64,000 nucleotides of DNA from assembly GCF_002940685.1 (NCBI RefSeq), contig NZ_PNFP01000004.1, forward strand, positions 186,001-250,000, in the 5' to 3' direction. A program made the translations under genes and the position numbers. The notes beneath the pieces are model-generated. The model was given only the letters and a program-made list of their open reading frames with translations, was not told where the DNA came from and did no database searches. Shown piece by piece: positions 8,273 to 17,959 of this stretch. The stretch's first letter is position 1; every line of letters begins with the position of its first letter. The DNA comes from Ensifer adhaerens (GTDB taxonomy: Bacteria > Pseudomonadota > Alphaproteobacteria > Rhizobiales > Rhizobiaceae).

Positions 8273-9201
8273 CAGTTCGTCGCCAGCAGTTCCGCCTTGA
8301 CCTCGGATAGCAGTTTTCGCCCCTCGGCCCCTTCGATCCTGGCGATGTCGTCCTGGTATTTCAGCAGCGTTCCGAGCGTGTCGGCAATCGTCTCCGGATC
8401 AAGCGCCAGCCGGTCGAGCTCCGTCAGCGCCGTTGCCCAATCGATGGTCTCGGCCACGCCCGGGTTCTTGAAGAGGTCGATCGTGCGCAGCCGCTGCACA
8501 TAGGCGATGACTTCCCGCGACAAGGTCGCGTTGCAGCCGGGAACCTTGCGGCGGATGATCTCCAGTTCCTGCGCCGCCTTGGGGTAATCCACCCAATGAT
8601 AGAGGCAGCGCCGCTTGAGCGCGTCATGGATCTCGCGGGTGCGGTTGGTGGTGATGATCACAACAGGCGGTTCGTCCGCCCGGATCGTACCAAGTTCCGG
8701 AATGGTAACCTGGAAATCGGACAGAACTTCCAGCAGGAACGCCTCGAAGGCTTCATCTGTCCGGTCGAGCTCGTCGATCAGGAAAACCGGTGCACGCCCG
8801 CCATTCGACGAAATCGCCTGCAGAACCGGGCGGCGGATCAGGAACCGTTCGGAAAAGATGTCGCTCTCGACCCGCTTGCGGTCGACCTTGCCGGCTGCTT
8901 CCGACAGGCGGATTTCGAGCATCTGCGCCGGATAGTTCCATTCGTAGACGGCCGATGCCACGTCGAGGCCTTCGTAGCACTGCAGCCGGATCAGCGGCCG
9001 GTCGAGCGCCTTTGCCAGAACCTTGGCAATCTCGGTCTTGCCGACCCCTGCCTCGCCCTCGAGAAAGAGCGGGCGCTTCATCCGCAGCGCAAGAAACAGC
9101 ACGGTCGCGAGCGCCGTGCCGGCAAGATAGTCATGCGCCTCCAGCAGCGCCATCGTCTCCTCGATGGACTGCGGCAGGCCCGCTGTCGCCTGTGTCGCCA
9201 T
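8272..9201 (-). CDS. MoxR-family AAA ATPase (CoxD-like)
   Basis: A 309-residue MoxR-type AAA+ ATPase with Walker A G49-E-A-G-V-G-K55-T and Walker B FLIDELDRTDEAFE, then sensor-like T-T-N-R-T-R. MoxR ATPases partner with VWA proteins to remodel or metallate enzymes. The open frame extends 20 codons further upstream, but the ATG at 9201 has GGAGGAGAC immediately before it and the extension looks non-coding. It is the first gene of the maturation operon and overlaps the VWA gene. Confidence 0.9.
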   Translation of the reverse strand: MATQATAGLPQSIEETMALLEAHDYLAGTALATVLFLALRMKRPLFLEGEAGVGKTEIAKVLAKALDRPLIRLQCYEGLDVASAVYEWNYPAQMLEIRLSEAAGKVDRKRVESDIFSERFLIRRPVLQAISSNGGRAPVFLIDELDRTDEAFEAFLLEVLSDFQVTIPELGTIRADEPPVVIITTNRTREIHDALKRRCLYHWVDYPKAAQELEIIRRKVPGCNATLSREVIAYVQRLRTIDLFKNPGVAETIDWATALTELDRLALDPETIADTLGTLLKYQDDIARIEGAEGRKLLSEVKAELLATN

Positions 9202-9314
9202 GTCTCCTCCGCCACGGCTGGAATCGATTCTTTGAAGCCGATAATTGCACCGGAGATTCAAAGCATTATAGCGATCTTCTCATGTCAAATGAACAGTCGA
9301 TCACTACATGAAAC

Positions 9315-9809
9315 TTATAGCGAGTGGTATCCGCGGTCCACATAAATGAGCGGCGGGCGGGACGGCCCGATCGCGACATCGACGACCTCGCCAAAGAGCA
9401 CCAGATGCGTTGCGATCGTCTTCACTTCAACCAGGCGGCAATCGAAAGCGGCAATGGAATTGACGAGGATCGGTGCGCCGGTCGTAAGCCGCGTCCACTG
9501 TCCGAGCGCAAAGCGCAGATCCATGTCGAGCTGATCACGGCCGGAGAAGGCATGGGCCAGCGCCCGGTGCTCGTCGCCGAGCAGGTTGAGCGCGAAACTG
9601 TCGTTGCGGGTGAAGATCTCGTTGCGCGGGTTGGCGCCGTTCAGGCAGACGAGAACCGTCGGCGGGCTGTCGGAAACCGAGCAGGCGGCAGTAACGGTGA
9701 CGCCGCGCCGTTCGCTGCCGTCAGCGGCGGTGATGATCTGCACGTGACCGGCCAGACGGCTCATCGCGTCGCGATAACTGATAGGGTCCAGCCGGGTCTT
9801 CTCCAACAC
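9315..9809 (-). CDS. Flavin reductase family protein
   Basis: A 164-residue flavin reductase-like (DIM6/NTAB, FMN-binding split-barrel) protein. Typical stretches are R-D-A-M-S-R-L-A-G-H-V, RRGVTVTAACSVSDSPPTVLVCLN and F-A-L-N-L-L. Members reduce FMN or FAD with NAD(P)H for a partner monooxygenase. No two-component monooxygenase subunit is adjacent, so the partner is unknown. The start is GTG at 9809 with GGAGAAAGAT upstream. It is co-oriented with the MoxR operon but separated by 113 bases, so membership is uncertain. Confidence 0.85.
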   Translation of the reverse strand: MLEKTRLDPISYRDAMSRLAGHVQIITAADGSERRGVTVTAACSVSDSPPTVLVCLNGANPRNEIFTRNDSFALNLLGDEHRALAHAFSGRDQLDMDLRFALGQWTRLTTGAPILVNSIAAFDCRLVEVKTIATHLVLFGEVVDVAIGPSRPPLIYVDRGYHSL

Positions 9810-10101
9810 ATCTTTCTCCGGGCGATGTCAGGCACATACATAGACGCTGGCGGAAAATATGAAACCCGCCGGAGGGAGATTCTTGCACATCTGCGACGTG
9901 GCCGTGACGCGGATTGAACCTTCTTCGCCAGGAGCGGCATCTTTTCCTTTGACGCCGCGGGGCACATCCTTAAAACATGCGGCAACGACCGTGCCTCGCG
10001 TGTGACGTGAGCGGCAACGGAAGAGGAAGCTGTGGTGGCTCGCCGTAGGAACTTGCCCGGATCGGTTCGGTTGGGGAAGCATGCGGCGGCGGAGTAAGTG
10101 A

Positions 10102-11193
10102 ATGCGTCGATCCATTGTCACCAGTCTTATCCTTGCCGGACTGGTACAGGCGACGCCGGCGATCGCTGCCGGCGTCAAGGTTGCGGTCGTCGCGCCGGTT
10201 GAAGGCCCGTTTGCTCCGTTGGGCAAGCAGATCATCGACGGCGCCGGCTTCAAGGCCGGTGATCGCGGCAGCGAGATCGTCGTCATTCCCGAGACCTGCG
10301 ATACCGCCGGCAACGAAGCGCTGTCCAAGGCGCTGCTTGCGGCTGGCGCCGAGGCGGCCGTCGGCTTTCTCTGCACCGAGAGCCTGGATGCAACGCTTCC
10401 GGCGCTCACCGAGGCGGGTCTGCCGGCGATCACGCTCAGCGTGCGCTCCGATATCCTGATGGAAGACGCGCTCAAGAACAAATGGCCGCTTTTCCGCCTC
10501 GCGCCGAGCGGCAATGCCGAGGCTGCGGCCATCGTGGATACCATCGTCAACCGCTGGAAGGACAAGCCGATCGCGCTCGTCGACGATGGCACGATCCACA
10601 GCCGGGAGCTGGTCGAGGCCGTGCGCGCTGCCCTTGCCGAAATCGGCATGACGCCGGTCTTCAGCGACACCTATCGGCCGGCGCAGGAACAGCAGATCAA
10701 CCTGGTGCGGCGCCTGGTGAAAAGCGGCGCAACCCATGTCTTCACCGGCGGCGACCGGCAGGATACCGCAGTGATCGCCCGCGACGCCCTGGCGGAAGGT
10801 GCCAACCTTGCCTTGCTCGGCGGCGATGCCCTGAATGCGGCCGATCTCACGGTCCCGCTTGCCGACGGCGTGCTGGCGGTGACGCTGCCGGATGCGGCGC
10901 AATCGCCGGAAGGCAAACCCTTCGCCGACGAAATGCGGGCCGCCGGCATCGAGCCGGAAGGCTACGTGATGCCGGCCTTCGCCGTGATGGCCTTGCTGGA
11001 GGAAGCCAAGGACCGGGCTGCCCAGGATGAAAAGTCGCTGATCGAGGCGATCGCCGGCAAAGGACCGTACCCGACCGTTCTCGGCCTTACCGCCTTCAAC
11101 GCTCAGCATGAACGTGCCGACAATCCCTACCGTTTGATGCAGTGGCAAGGCAGCCGTTTCGTGCCCGCGGCCGCTGAAGGAGTTACCCCATGA
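10102..11193 (+). CDS. ABC transporter substrate-binding protein, branched-chain amino acid type
   Basis: A 363-residue periplasmic binding protein of the Peripla_BP_6 / LivK class. It has a cleavable signal peptide (basic MRRS, hydrophobic core, A-I-A-A near residue 23) and then the mature protein beginning with VKVAVVAPVEGPFAPLGKQ. No permease or ATPase gene is next to it. Instead its stop overlaps the start of a P1-family peptidase (ATGA at 11190-11193). The ATG start at 10102 has GGAGTAAG upstream. The ligand is unknown; it may be a peptide- or amide-like compound processed by the peptidase, which is inference from coupling. Confidence 0.85.
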   Translation: MRRSIVTSLILAGLVQATPAIAAGVKVAVVAPVEGPFAPLGKQIIDGAGFKAGDRGSEIVVIPETCDTAGNEALSKALLAAGAEAAVGFLCTESLDATLPALTEAGLPAITLSVRSDILMEDALKNKWPLFRLAPSGNAEAAAIVDTIVNRWKDKPIALVDDGTIHSRELVEAVRAALAEIGMTPVFSDTYRPAQEQQINLVRRLVKSGATHVFTGGDRQDTAVIARDALAEGANLALLGGDALNAADLTVPLADGVLAVTLPDAAQSPEGKPFADEMRAAGIEPEGYVMPAFAVMALLEEAKDRAAQDEKSLIEAIAGKGPYPTVLGLTAFNAQHERADNPYRLMQWQGSRFVPAAAEGVTP

Positions 11194-12197
11194 TGCGTAG
11201 CGGGCCGCTGAACCTGATCACCGATGTCAGAGGTCTGGCGGTCGGCAACGCCGAAGACCATCGCCTGAAGTCGGGCGTCACCGCGATCGTCTGCGACCCG
11301 CCGGCTACCGCTGCCGTTCAGGTCCTCGGCGGTGCGCCGGGAACCCGGGAGACCGACCTTCTCGACCCGCACAACACGGTGCAGACGGTTGACGCGCTCG
11401 TGCTTTCGGGCGGTTCGGCCTTCGGGCTGGATGCCGCCTCCGGCGCCCAGGCCGCGCTCAAGGAAATGGGCCGGGGCTTTGCCGTCGGTCCGCACCGTAT
11501 ACCGATCGTACCGACGGCGATCCTCTTCGACCTCATCAACGGTGGCGACAAGGATTGGGGACGCTTCCCGCCCTATCGCGAACTCGGCTTCGAGGCCGTT
11601 CAGCGGGCCGGCGCTACCTTTTCGACCGGCTCGGCAGGCGCCGGTACCGGCGCGCTGACGGCCACCTTGAAGGGTGGTCTCGGATCGGCATCGACCGTTC
11701 TGCCGAACGGCATAACCATCGGGGCTCTCGTCGCCGTCAATGCACTCGGATCCGCCACCGTCGGAGAGACCGGGCATTTCTGGTCCGCGCCCTTCGAACT
11801 GGGCGACGAATTCGGTGGGCTTGGCCTGCCCCATCCCTTGCCGGCCGACGCGGCCGACATCCGCATCAAGTTCCGCGACCGCCAGGCGGCCGTCGCCAAC
11901 ACGACGATCGCGGTGATCGCGACCGATGCGGTGCTGACCAAGGCCGAGGCGAAGCGCCTGGCGATCGCCGCCCATGACGGTTTTGCCCGCGGGCTCTGGC
12001 CGGCCCACACGCCGCTCGACGGCGACCTGATCTTCGCGCTTGCGACCGGGGCCAGCGGCAAGACGCCGACGCTTGAGGATTTCATCGATCTCGGCGCGGT
12101 TGCCGCGTCCACCATGGCACGCGCCATCGCCCGCGGCGTCCACGATGCGACACCGGCGGAAAACGATCTCATGCCCTGCTGGTCTGAGCGCAGCTGA
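11190..12197 (+). CDS. P1 family peptidase (DmpA/NylC-like Ntn hydrolase)
   Basis: A 335-residue member of the P1 (S58) self-processing family, which includes L-aminopeptidase DmpA and nylon-oligomer hydrolase NylC. The N-terminal part has the [10 protein letters not shown] start and the G-G-S-A-F-G-L-D-A glycine-rich block. The expected autocleavage site is Asn237-Thr238 in a V-A-N-T-T context, with Thr238 becoming the nucleophile as in NylC. A downstream segment has [18 protein letters not shown] lies seven bases before the ATG, which overlaps the substrate-binding protein's stop. The substrate is not predictable. Confidence 0.88.
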   Translation: MMRSGPLNLITDVRGLAVGNAEDHRLKSGVTAIVCDPPATAAVQVLGGAPGTRETDLLDPHNTVQTVDALVLSGGSAFGLDAASGAQAALKEMGRGFAVGPHRIPIVPTAILFDLINGGDKDWGRFPPYRELGFEAVQRAGATFSTGSAGAGTGALTATLKGGLGSASTVLPNGITIGALVAVNALGSATVGETGHFWSAPFELGDEFGGLGLPHPLPADAADIRIKFRDRQAAVANTTIAVIATDAVLTKAEAKRLAIAAHDGFARGLWPAHTPLDGDLIFALATGASGKTPTLEDFIDLGAVAASTMARAIARGVHDATPAENDLMPCWSERS

Positions 12198-12273
12198 CGC
12201 AGCTTTGATCGCAGGCATGTTGTTTGGCAGGCTCGGCGGTGCTATTCCCGCCGAAAACACGCTGGAGTGCGCC

Positions 12274-12951
12274 ATGACCCACCCTATCCGCATTGCCCCG
12301 TCGATCCTGGCGGCCGATTTCTCCAAGCTCGGTCAGGAGGTTCGCGATGTCGTCGATGCCGGCGCGGACTGGATCCATCTCGATGTCATGGATGGTCATT
12401 TCGTGCCGAACATCACCTTCGGCCCCGATGTCATCAAGTCGCTGCGCCGCTACACCGATGCGACCTTCGACTGCCACCTGATGATTTCGCCGGCGGATCC
12501 GTTTCTCGAAGCCTTCGCCAAGGCCGGCTGCGATATCCTGACGGTTCACGCCGAAGCCGGTCCGCATCTTCACCGTTCGCTGCAGACTGTCAGGTCGCTC
12601 GGCAAGAAGGCCGGCGTTTCGCTCAATCCGGCAACGCCTGAAAGCGCCATCGAATACGTGCTCGACCAGGTCGACCTCATCCTCGTCATGACCGTCAATC
12701 CGGGCTTCGGTGGTCAGAAGTTCATCGATGCCACGGCCGAAAAGATCCGCCGCATCAAGGCGATGATCGGCGATCGGCCAATTGAGATCGAGGTGGACGG
12801 CGGCATTGCGCCTGAGACGGCCGCAATTGCCAGCGGCGCCGGCGCCAACGTGCTCGTGGCTGGTTCGGCGATCTTCAAGGGCGGTTCTGTCGAAGCTTAT
12901 CGCGCCGGGATCGAGGCGATCCGCGCCCCTGCGGAGAAGGCCTATCGATGA
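12274..12951 (+). CDS. rpe: Ribulose-phosphate 3-epimerase
   Basis: Interconverts D-ribulose 5-phosphate and D-xylulose 5-phosphate in the pentose phosphate pathway. The 225-residue TIM-barrel protein shows PSILAADF near the start, [15 protein letters not shown] with a metal-binding His/Asp, [11 protein letters not shown] and EVDGGI. The frame is open far upstream, but the ATG at 12274 gives the normal family length and has CTGGAG before it. Its stop overlaps the DUF2259 gene start (ATGA at 12948-12951). Confidence 0.95.
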   Translation: MTHPIRIAPSILAADFSKLGQEVRDVVDAGADWIHLDVMDGHFVPNITFGPDVIKSLRRYTDATFDCHLMISPADPFLEAFAKAGCDILTVHAEAGPHLHRSLQTVRSLGKKAGVSLNPATPESAIEYVLDQVDLILVMTVNPGFGGQKFIDATAEKIRRIKAMIGDRPIEIEVDGGIAPETAAIASGAGANVLVAGSAIFKGGSVEAYRAGIEAIRAPAEKAYR

Positions 12952-13691
12952 AGCGACGCGCGGCACTTTCCGGCGTACTTTCGCTTGCTGCCGCGGCAGT
13001 GGCATCGCCGGCCCTTGCCGGCGACTATGCCGCACTGCAGCCGATCGGCTTTTCGGCCGACGGCAATGTCTTTGCCTTCGAGGAGTATGGCGTTCAGGAC
13101 GGCTCCGGCTTTCCCTATTCGACCATCTATGTGATCGACACGCGCAATGACAGCTTCCTGCCGGGTGCACCGGTGCGTGCCGTCAGCCGCGAGGATGGCA
13201 GTCCGCTGTCGAAGGCTCGCCACGATGCCCGCCGCCGGGCGGCACCCCTGATCGACGCCTATCGCCTGGCCGACGCGCCCGGACTGCTCGCGGCCTTCAA
13301 TCCGATCACGGAAACCAACGCCAAGCCACTGGCGCTCACCTACGATTCCTTTGCGGCAGACGAAGCCTTCCGCGAGACCTATGCGGTGACCCTCGAAGAA
13401 AAGAGCTTCGAACCGGAAGGCATCTGCAAGGATTTCCTGAAGGAGGCCAAGGGTTTCCGTCTGTCGATGACGATGAAGGCGGGCACGCCGGCAAGCGAGG
13501 TGCTTCAGGACGACAGCCGCATACCGGAAAGCCGTCGCTGCCCGACCGGCTACCAGATCGGTGGCGCCGTCACCCACAGGAACGATGACGGTTCGGAGAC
13601 CCATGTGATCATGGTGCTGGTGAAGTCGCTCGGTTTCGAAGGCACGACCGACGGGCGCTGGATCGCGATCCCGACGCGGATCGCGAAATGA
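12948..13691 (+). CDS. DUF2259 domain-containing secreted protein
   Basis: A 247-residue protein with a signal peptide (MKRRAALS, alanine-rich core, S-P-A-L-A-G) and then a DUF2259 domain beginning with [20 protein letters not shown]. It is probably periplasmic and has two cysteines in its C-terminal half. No biochemical function is known for the family. Translation is coupled to rpe by an ATGA overlap and to the next membrane protein by another overlap at 13688-13691. Confidence 0.85.
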   Translation: MKRRAALSGVLSLAAAAVASPALAGDYAALQPIGFSADGNVFAFEEYGVQDGSGFPYSTIYVIDTRNDSFLPGAPVRAVSREDGSPLSKARHDARRRAAPLIDAYRLADAPGLLAAFNPITETNAKPLALTYDSFAADEAFRETYAVTLEEKSFEPEGICKDFLKEAKGFRLSMTMKAGTPASEVLQDDSRIPESRRCPTGYQIGGAVTHRNDDGSETHVIMVLVKSLGFEGTTDGRWIAIPTRIAK

Positions 13692-14248
13692 ACGAAACGG
13701 CCGCCAGCGTCGAAGCGAAAGCGGGGCGTGCGGCGGCTGGTGCCCGGAAACGGACCCGTCTCGCCCGGTCCGTGCCGAGCGTTCCGTTGCTGCTCGTTGG
13801 TGCACCGTTGTGGAGCGCGTCGATGACGCTATCGGCGTGGTTTGCGCTGTGGCTGCGGGAACGGGACGTGACCTTTCATCTGGCCGAACTTCTTTGGATC
13901 TTTGGGGCCGGCGCTTTGCTCGCCTGGCCGTCTGCGCTGTTTCTCGCCCGCTTCGCGGCGATCGGACGCCGCGCGGAAACGCGTTTCGCCGCCTATCTCT
14001 TCTTCCTTTCGCTCGGCACGATCGGAATGACGGCACTGCTCTTTGCGCTCGACTACCGGGAGTTCTATTCGCAATGGCATGCCCCGATCGGAACCCGGAC
14101 CTGGTTCTTCCAGTTCGCCTTTACGACGCTCATCGCCTTCTACCAGTTTCTCGTCATGGGACTTCGCCTCTATTTGCCGGTCGGCGGTGTTATACTGCTT
14201 GGTGTCAGCCTGTGGCTGGCAAGCGACCGCAGCAAGCAACGGCGTTGA
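13688..14248 (+). CDS. Hypothetical integral membrane protein (about four TM segments)
   Basis: A 186-residue protein I do not recognise. A basic N-terminal ~30 residues are followed by hydrophobic segments at roughly 31-55, 66-88, 100-120 and 140-180, so it should sit in the inner membrane. It overlaps the DUF2259 gene by ATGA and ends 62 bases before purB. Coupling suggests it acts with, or is regulated with, the DUF2259 protein; that is inference. Confidence 0.75.
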   Translation: MNETAASVEAKAGRAAAGARKRTRLARSVPSVPLLLVGAPLWSASMTLSAWFALWLRERDVTFHLAELLWIFGAGALLAWPSALFLARFAAIGRRAETRFAAYLFFLSLGTIGMTALLFALDYREFYSQWHAPIGTRTWFFQFAFTTLIAFYQFLVMGLRLYLPVGGVILLGVSLWLASDRSKQRR

Positions 14249-14310
14249 GCTTCACGGCTATCTTTGCTAGAGGCACGGCCATCCTCCACTGACGACGAAA
14301 GCTTAAGCCC

Positions 14311-15612
<1,302 letters not shown>

Positions 15613-15656
15613 CCTCCGCGCTGAACGGACGGCCGTAGGCCATTGGTTTTGTTGTT

Positions 15657-15694
15657 ATGCCCGCATTTGGAGCACGTCGCTCAAATGCGGGCAT
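15657..15694 (+). terminator. Stem-loop terminator after purB
   Basis: A perfect 13-bp inverted repeat, ATGCCCGCATTTG (15657-15669) with CAAATGCGGGCAT (15682-15694), has a further AGC/GCT pair inside after a bulged G. It is followed by TTCCGTT, a weak T tract. It probably ends the purB transcript. Confidence 0.65.
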
Positions 15695-15764
15695 TTCCGT
15701 TAGCAGGAAATTCACGCATCGCGTGTAAAAATCAGGGCCTGTCAACCCAGGTTCTGAGGATCAC

Positions 15765-16070
15765 ATGGCCTACAAGGACAGTGTCGAGCGGGCGACGCAG
15801 CGCACGCAAACGAAAATTACGGGTACGGTGACCGTCAAGTCCGGCTCCAGCAACGGCATCGTCAAGGATCTTTCGGCCGAGGGCATCTGCTTTCAGCTTC
15901 TCTTCGACATCGGCGCCAAGACGGGACAGGAAGTGACGATCAGAAGCGAGGAACTCGGCTTCCTGACCGGCATGGTCCGCTGGTATCGCGGCGACAAGAT
16001 CGGCATCAAGCTCAACCTGTCGTCCAACACCGCGGCGCAGATTTCATCCTACTACAAGCACTTTCGCTAG
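15765..16070 (+). CDS. PilZ domain-containing protein
   Basis: A 101-residue single-domain PilZ protein, a candidate cyclic-di-GMP receptor. Both ligand motifs are present: R9-A-T-Q-R13 (RxxxR) and D35-L-S37-A-E-G40 (DxSxxG). No output domain is attached, so it would act by binding a partner. The ATG has GAGGATCAC upstream. It is flanked by the purB hairpin and by a terminator at 16099-16130, so it is probably a single-gene unit. A GGDEF-EAL protein is encoded 1.9 kb downstream. Confidence 0.88.
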   Translation: MAYKDSVERATQRTQTKITGTVTVKSGSSNGIVKDLSAEGICFQLLFDIGAKTGQEVTIRSEELGFLTGMVRWYRGDKIGIKLNLSSNTAAQISSYYKHFR

Positions 16071-16098
16071 ACCGGTATCTCGCCGGCAGATACGCCAG

Positions 16099-16130
16099 AA
16101 GCGCCGCAGATCGATCGACCTGCGGCGCTT
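16099..16130. terminator. Terminator between PilZ and DUF2189 genes
   Basis: A stem of AAGCGCCGCAG (16099-16109) with CTGCGGCGCTT (16120-16130) is followed by TCTC on the plus strand. It lies between convergent genes, so it may serve both. Confidence 0.75.
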
Positions 16131-16160
16131 TCTCATTGGGCGGTTGCGTCGTCCCTGCAG

Positions 16161-16976
16161 TTATCGTGAACGGGCGCGTGGACCGGGCTCCACCATCTTG
16201 CGATAGAGGTGCCAGGTGGCGTGACCGAAGATCGGCATGATGACGGCGAGGCCGACGAAGACCGGGATTGAGCCGATCACCAGACCGGCGGCGATGATGA
16301 AGCCCCAGACGGCGACAGGCACCGGGTTGACGAGGGTAGCGCGGATGGAGGTCTCGACCGCGGACACGGCCCCGACGTCCCGATCGATCAGCAGCGGGAA
16401 GGACACGACGGACGTCGCCAGCACGATAACGGCGAAGACGAAACCGACAGCGTTGCCGACGAGGATGAGGTTCCAGCCCTGTTCGGTGCTGACGATGCCA
16501 TTCCAGAAGGCGGCGATCGAATCTGGCGGTGCCGCCCCGAAGATCTGCACATAGAGCGCCTGCGCAACCAGGAGCCAGAGAATGAACACGACGAACAGCA
16601 TGGCGGCCACGGCCATGATCGACGGCAGCGCCGGCGAGCGGTGCAGACGAAGCGCATGCGGCCAGGAGTAGTCCATGCCGAGTTCACGCCGTCGGCTGAT
16701 TTCATAAAGGCCGATCGCGGCGACCGGGCCGATGAGAGCGAAGCCGGAGGCAAGAGGATAAAGCAGCGGCAGCATATTGGCACCAGCGCTCCAGGTGATC
16801 AGAACGGCGCCGGCAATCGGGTAGATCAGGCACAGAAAGACGTAGTGCGACGGCTTTTCGCGAAAATCGTCAAATCCAAGACGCAGGGCGTCGAATACAT
16901 CCGCGACGCCGATCTTTTTTATTCCGGGATGGGCGACACTCGCGTCCGCTCCCGACAGGACATGGAATGTTGTCAT
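16161..16976 (-). CDS. DUF2189 domain-containing integral membrane protein
   Basis: A 271-residue multi-spanning membrane protein of the DUF2189 family. The N-terminal ~30 residues are cytoplasmic, then about six hydrophobic segments are visible, including paired ones near 45-95 and 120-145. Family members are conserved in alphaproteobacteria, with function unknown. GAGGAG lies 8 bases before the ATG at 16976. It is transcribed alone, divergent from the alpha/beta hydrolase gene. Confidence 0.85.
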   Translation of the reverse strand: MTTFHVLSGADASVAHPGIKKIGVADVFDALRLGFDDFREKPSHYVFLCLIYPIAGAVLITWSAGANMLPLLYPLASGFALIGPVAAIGLYEISRRRELGMDYSWPHALRLHRSPALPSIMAVAAMLFVVFILWLLVAQALYVQIFGAAPPDSIAAFWNGIVSTEQGWNLILVGNAVGFVFAVIVLATSVVSFPLLIDRDVGAVSAVETSIRATLVNPVPVAVWGFIIAAGLVIGSIPVFVGLAVIMPIFGHATWHLYRKMVEPGPRARSR

Positions 16977-17238
16977 GGCTCACACTCCTCAACGAACCAG
17001 AGCGGCCACGGAACAGCGATGCGACGAAACCAAGCCGCACCATCCGCGACCGTCGGTCCGATTATACAGAAAATGCGACCGCTGTCGCCTGCCGCCTCTT
17101 TCCGTCGATAAGCAGCTGATCGACGGGCGAAACACCAGGCCGTTCGTGCCGCCTCCATCGGCCTCCGGCACGCCTTGATGGGCGCGCAACGCCGCGGGCC
17201 TTGACTTCCGCGTCTTTCAGCGCCACATCGCGGCCACC

Positions 17239-17793
17239 ATGAAAGTATCCGACGCTCATATCCTCATCGTTCCAGGTTACACCAACTCCGGACCGGAGCA
17301 CTGGCAGACCCGCTGGGAGCGCAAGATGTCGACCGCGCGCCGCGTCGAGCAGGCCGAATGGTCAAAACCCGTCCGCGACGACTGGGTGGCCCGCATGGTC
17401 GAAGAGGTCAATGCTTCGGAAAAGCCCGTGGTGATCGTCGCCCATTCGCTGGGCGTCGCGACTGCCGTCCACGCCCTGCCCCATTTCAAGAAGCCGGTTG
17501 CCGGCGCTTTCCTGGTGGCGCCGCCCGATGTTGCCAACCCGGCGATCCGTCCGAAGCACCTGATGACCTTCGGCCCCTATCCGCGCGATCCACTTCCCTT
17601 CCCGTCGCTGATGGTCGCCAGCCGCAACGATCCCTTCGGCTCCTATGAACACGCCGACGATATCGCCAACGCCTGGGGTTCTCTGCTCGTCGACGCCGGA
17701 GAATCCGGCCACATCAATACCGAGTCCGGCCATGGGCCGTGGCCGGAAGGAACGATGGTGTTTGCCCAGTTCCTGAGCCGGCTCAAACCCTGA
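17239..17793 (+). CDS. RBBP9/YdeN-family serine hydrolase
   Basis: A 184-residue small alpha/beta hydrolase of the RBBP9/YdeN family. The catalytic triad is readable: nucleophile S70 in VAHSLG, acid D131 in ASRNDPF and base H158 in ESGHIN. An early V-P-G-Y-T-N-S-G-P-E-H-W-Q motif is diagnostic. The natural substrate of bacterial members is unknown. The gene is monocistronic, as judged by spacing. Confidence 0.88.
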   Translation: MKVSDAHILIVPGYTNSGPEHWQTRWERKMSTARRVEQAEWSKPVRDDWVARMVEEVNASEKPVVIVAHSLGVATAVHALPHFKKPVAGAFLVAPPDVANPAIRPKHLMTFGPYPRDPLPFPSLMVASRNDPFGSYEHADDIANAWGSLLVDAGESGHINTESGHGPWPEGTMVFAQFLSRLKP

Positions 17794-17959
17794 CGCGCCG
17801 CTTCGGAGCGCTGACGCCTTATTAATCCGACGTTCATTGTCCGCGGTCATCATCGCGCGGCATGACAATGCGACTCGTCTCCAGGATGGTGCCGAGCGCC
17901 GTCGGACTTGATTTGCGGCCCTCCGCCTGGTTGTTGACCGCAGATACTGGACATGGGAA

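Noticed and set aside
9970-11148. Long antisense open frame opposite the substrate-binding protein
   Set aside because: It shows low-complexity arginine/histidine-rich composition and covers a gene with a clear signal peptide and family match.
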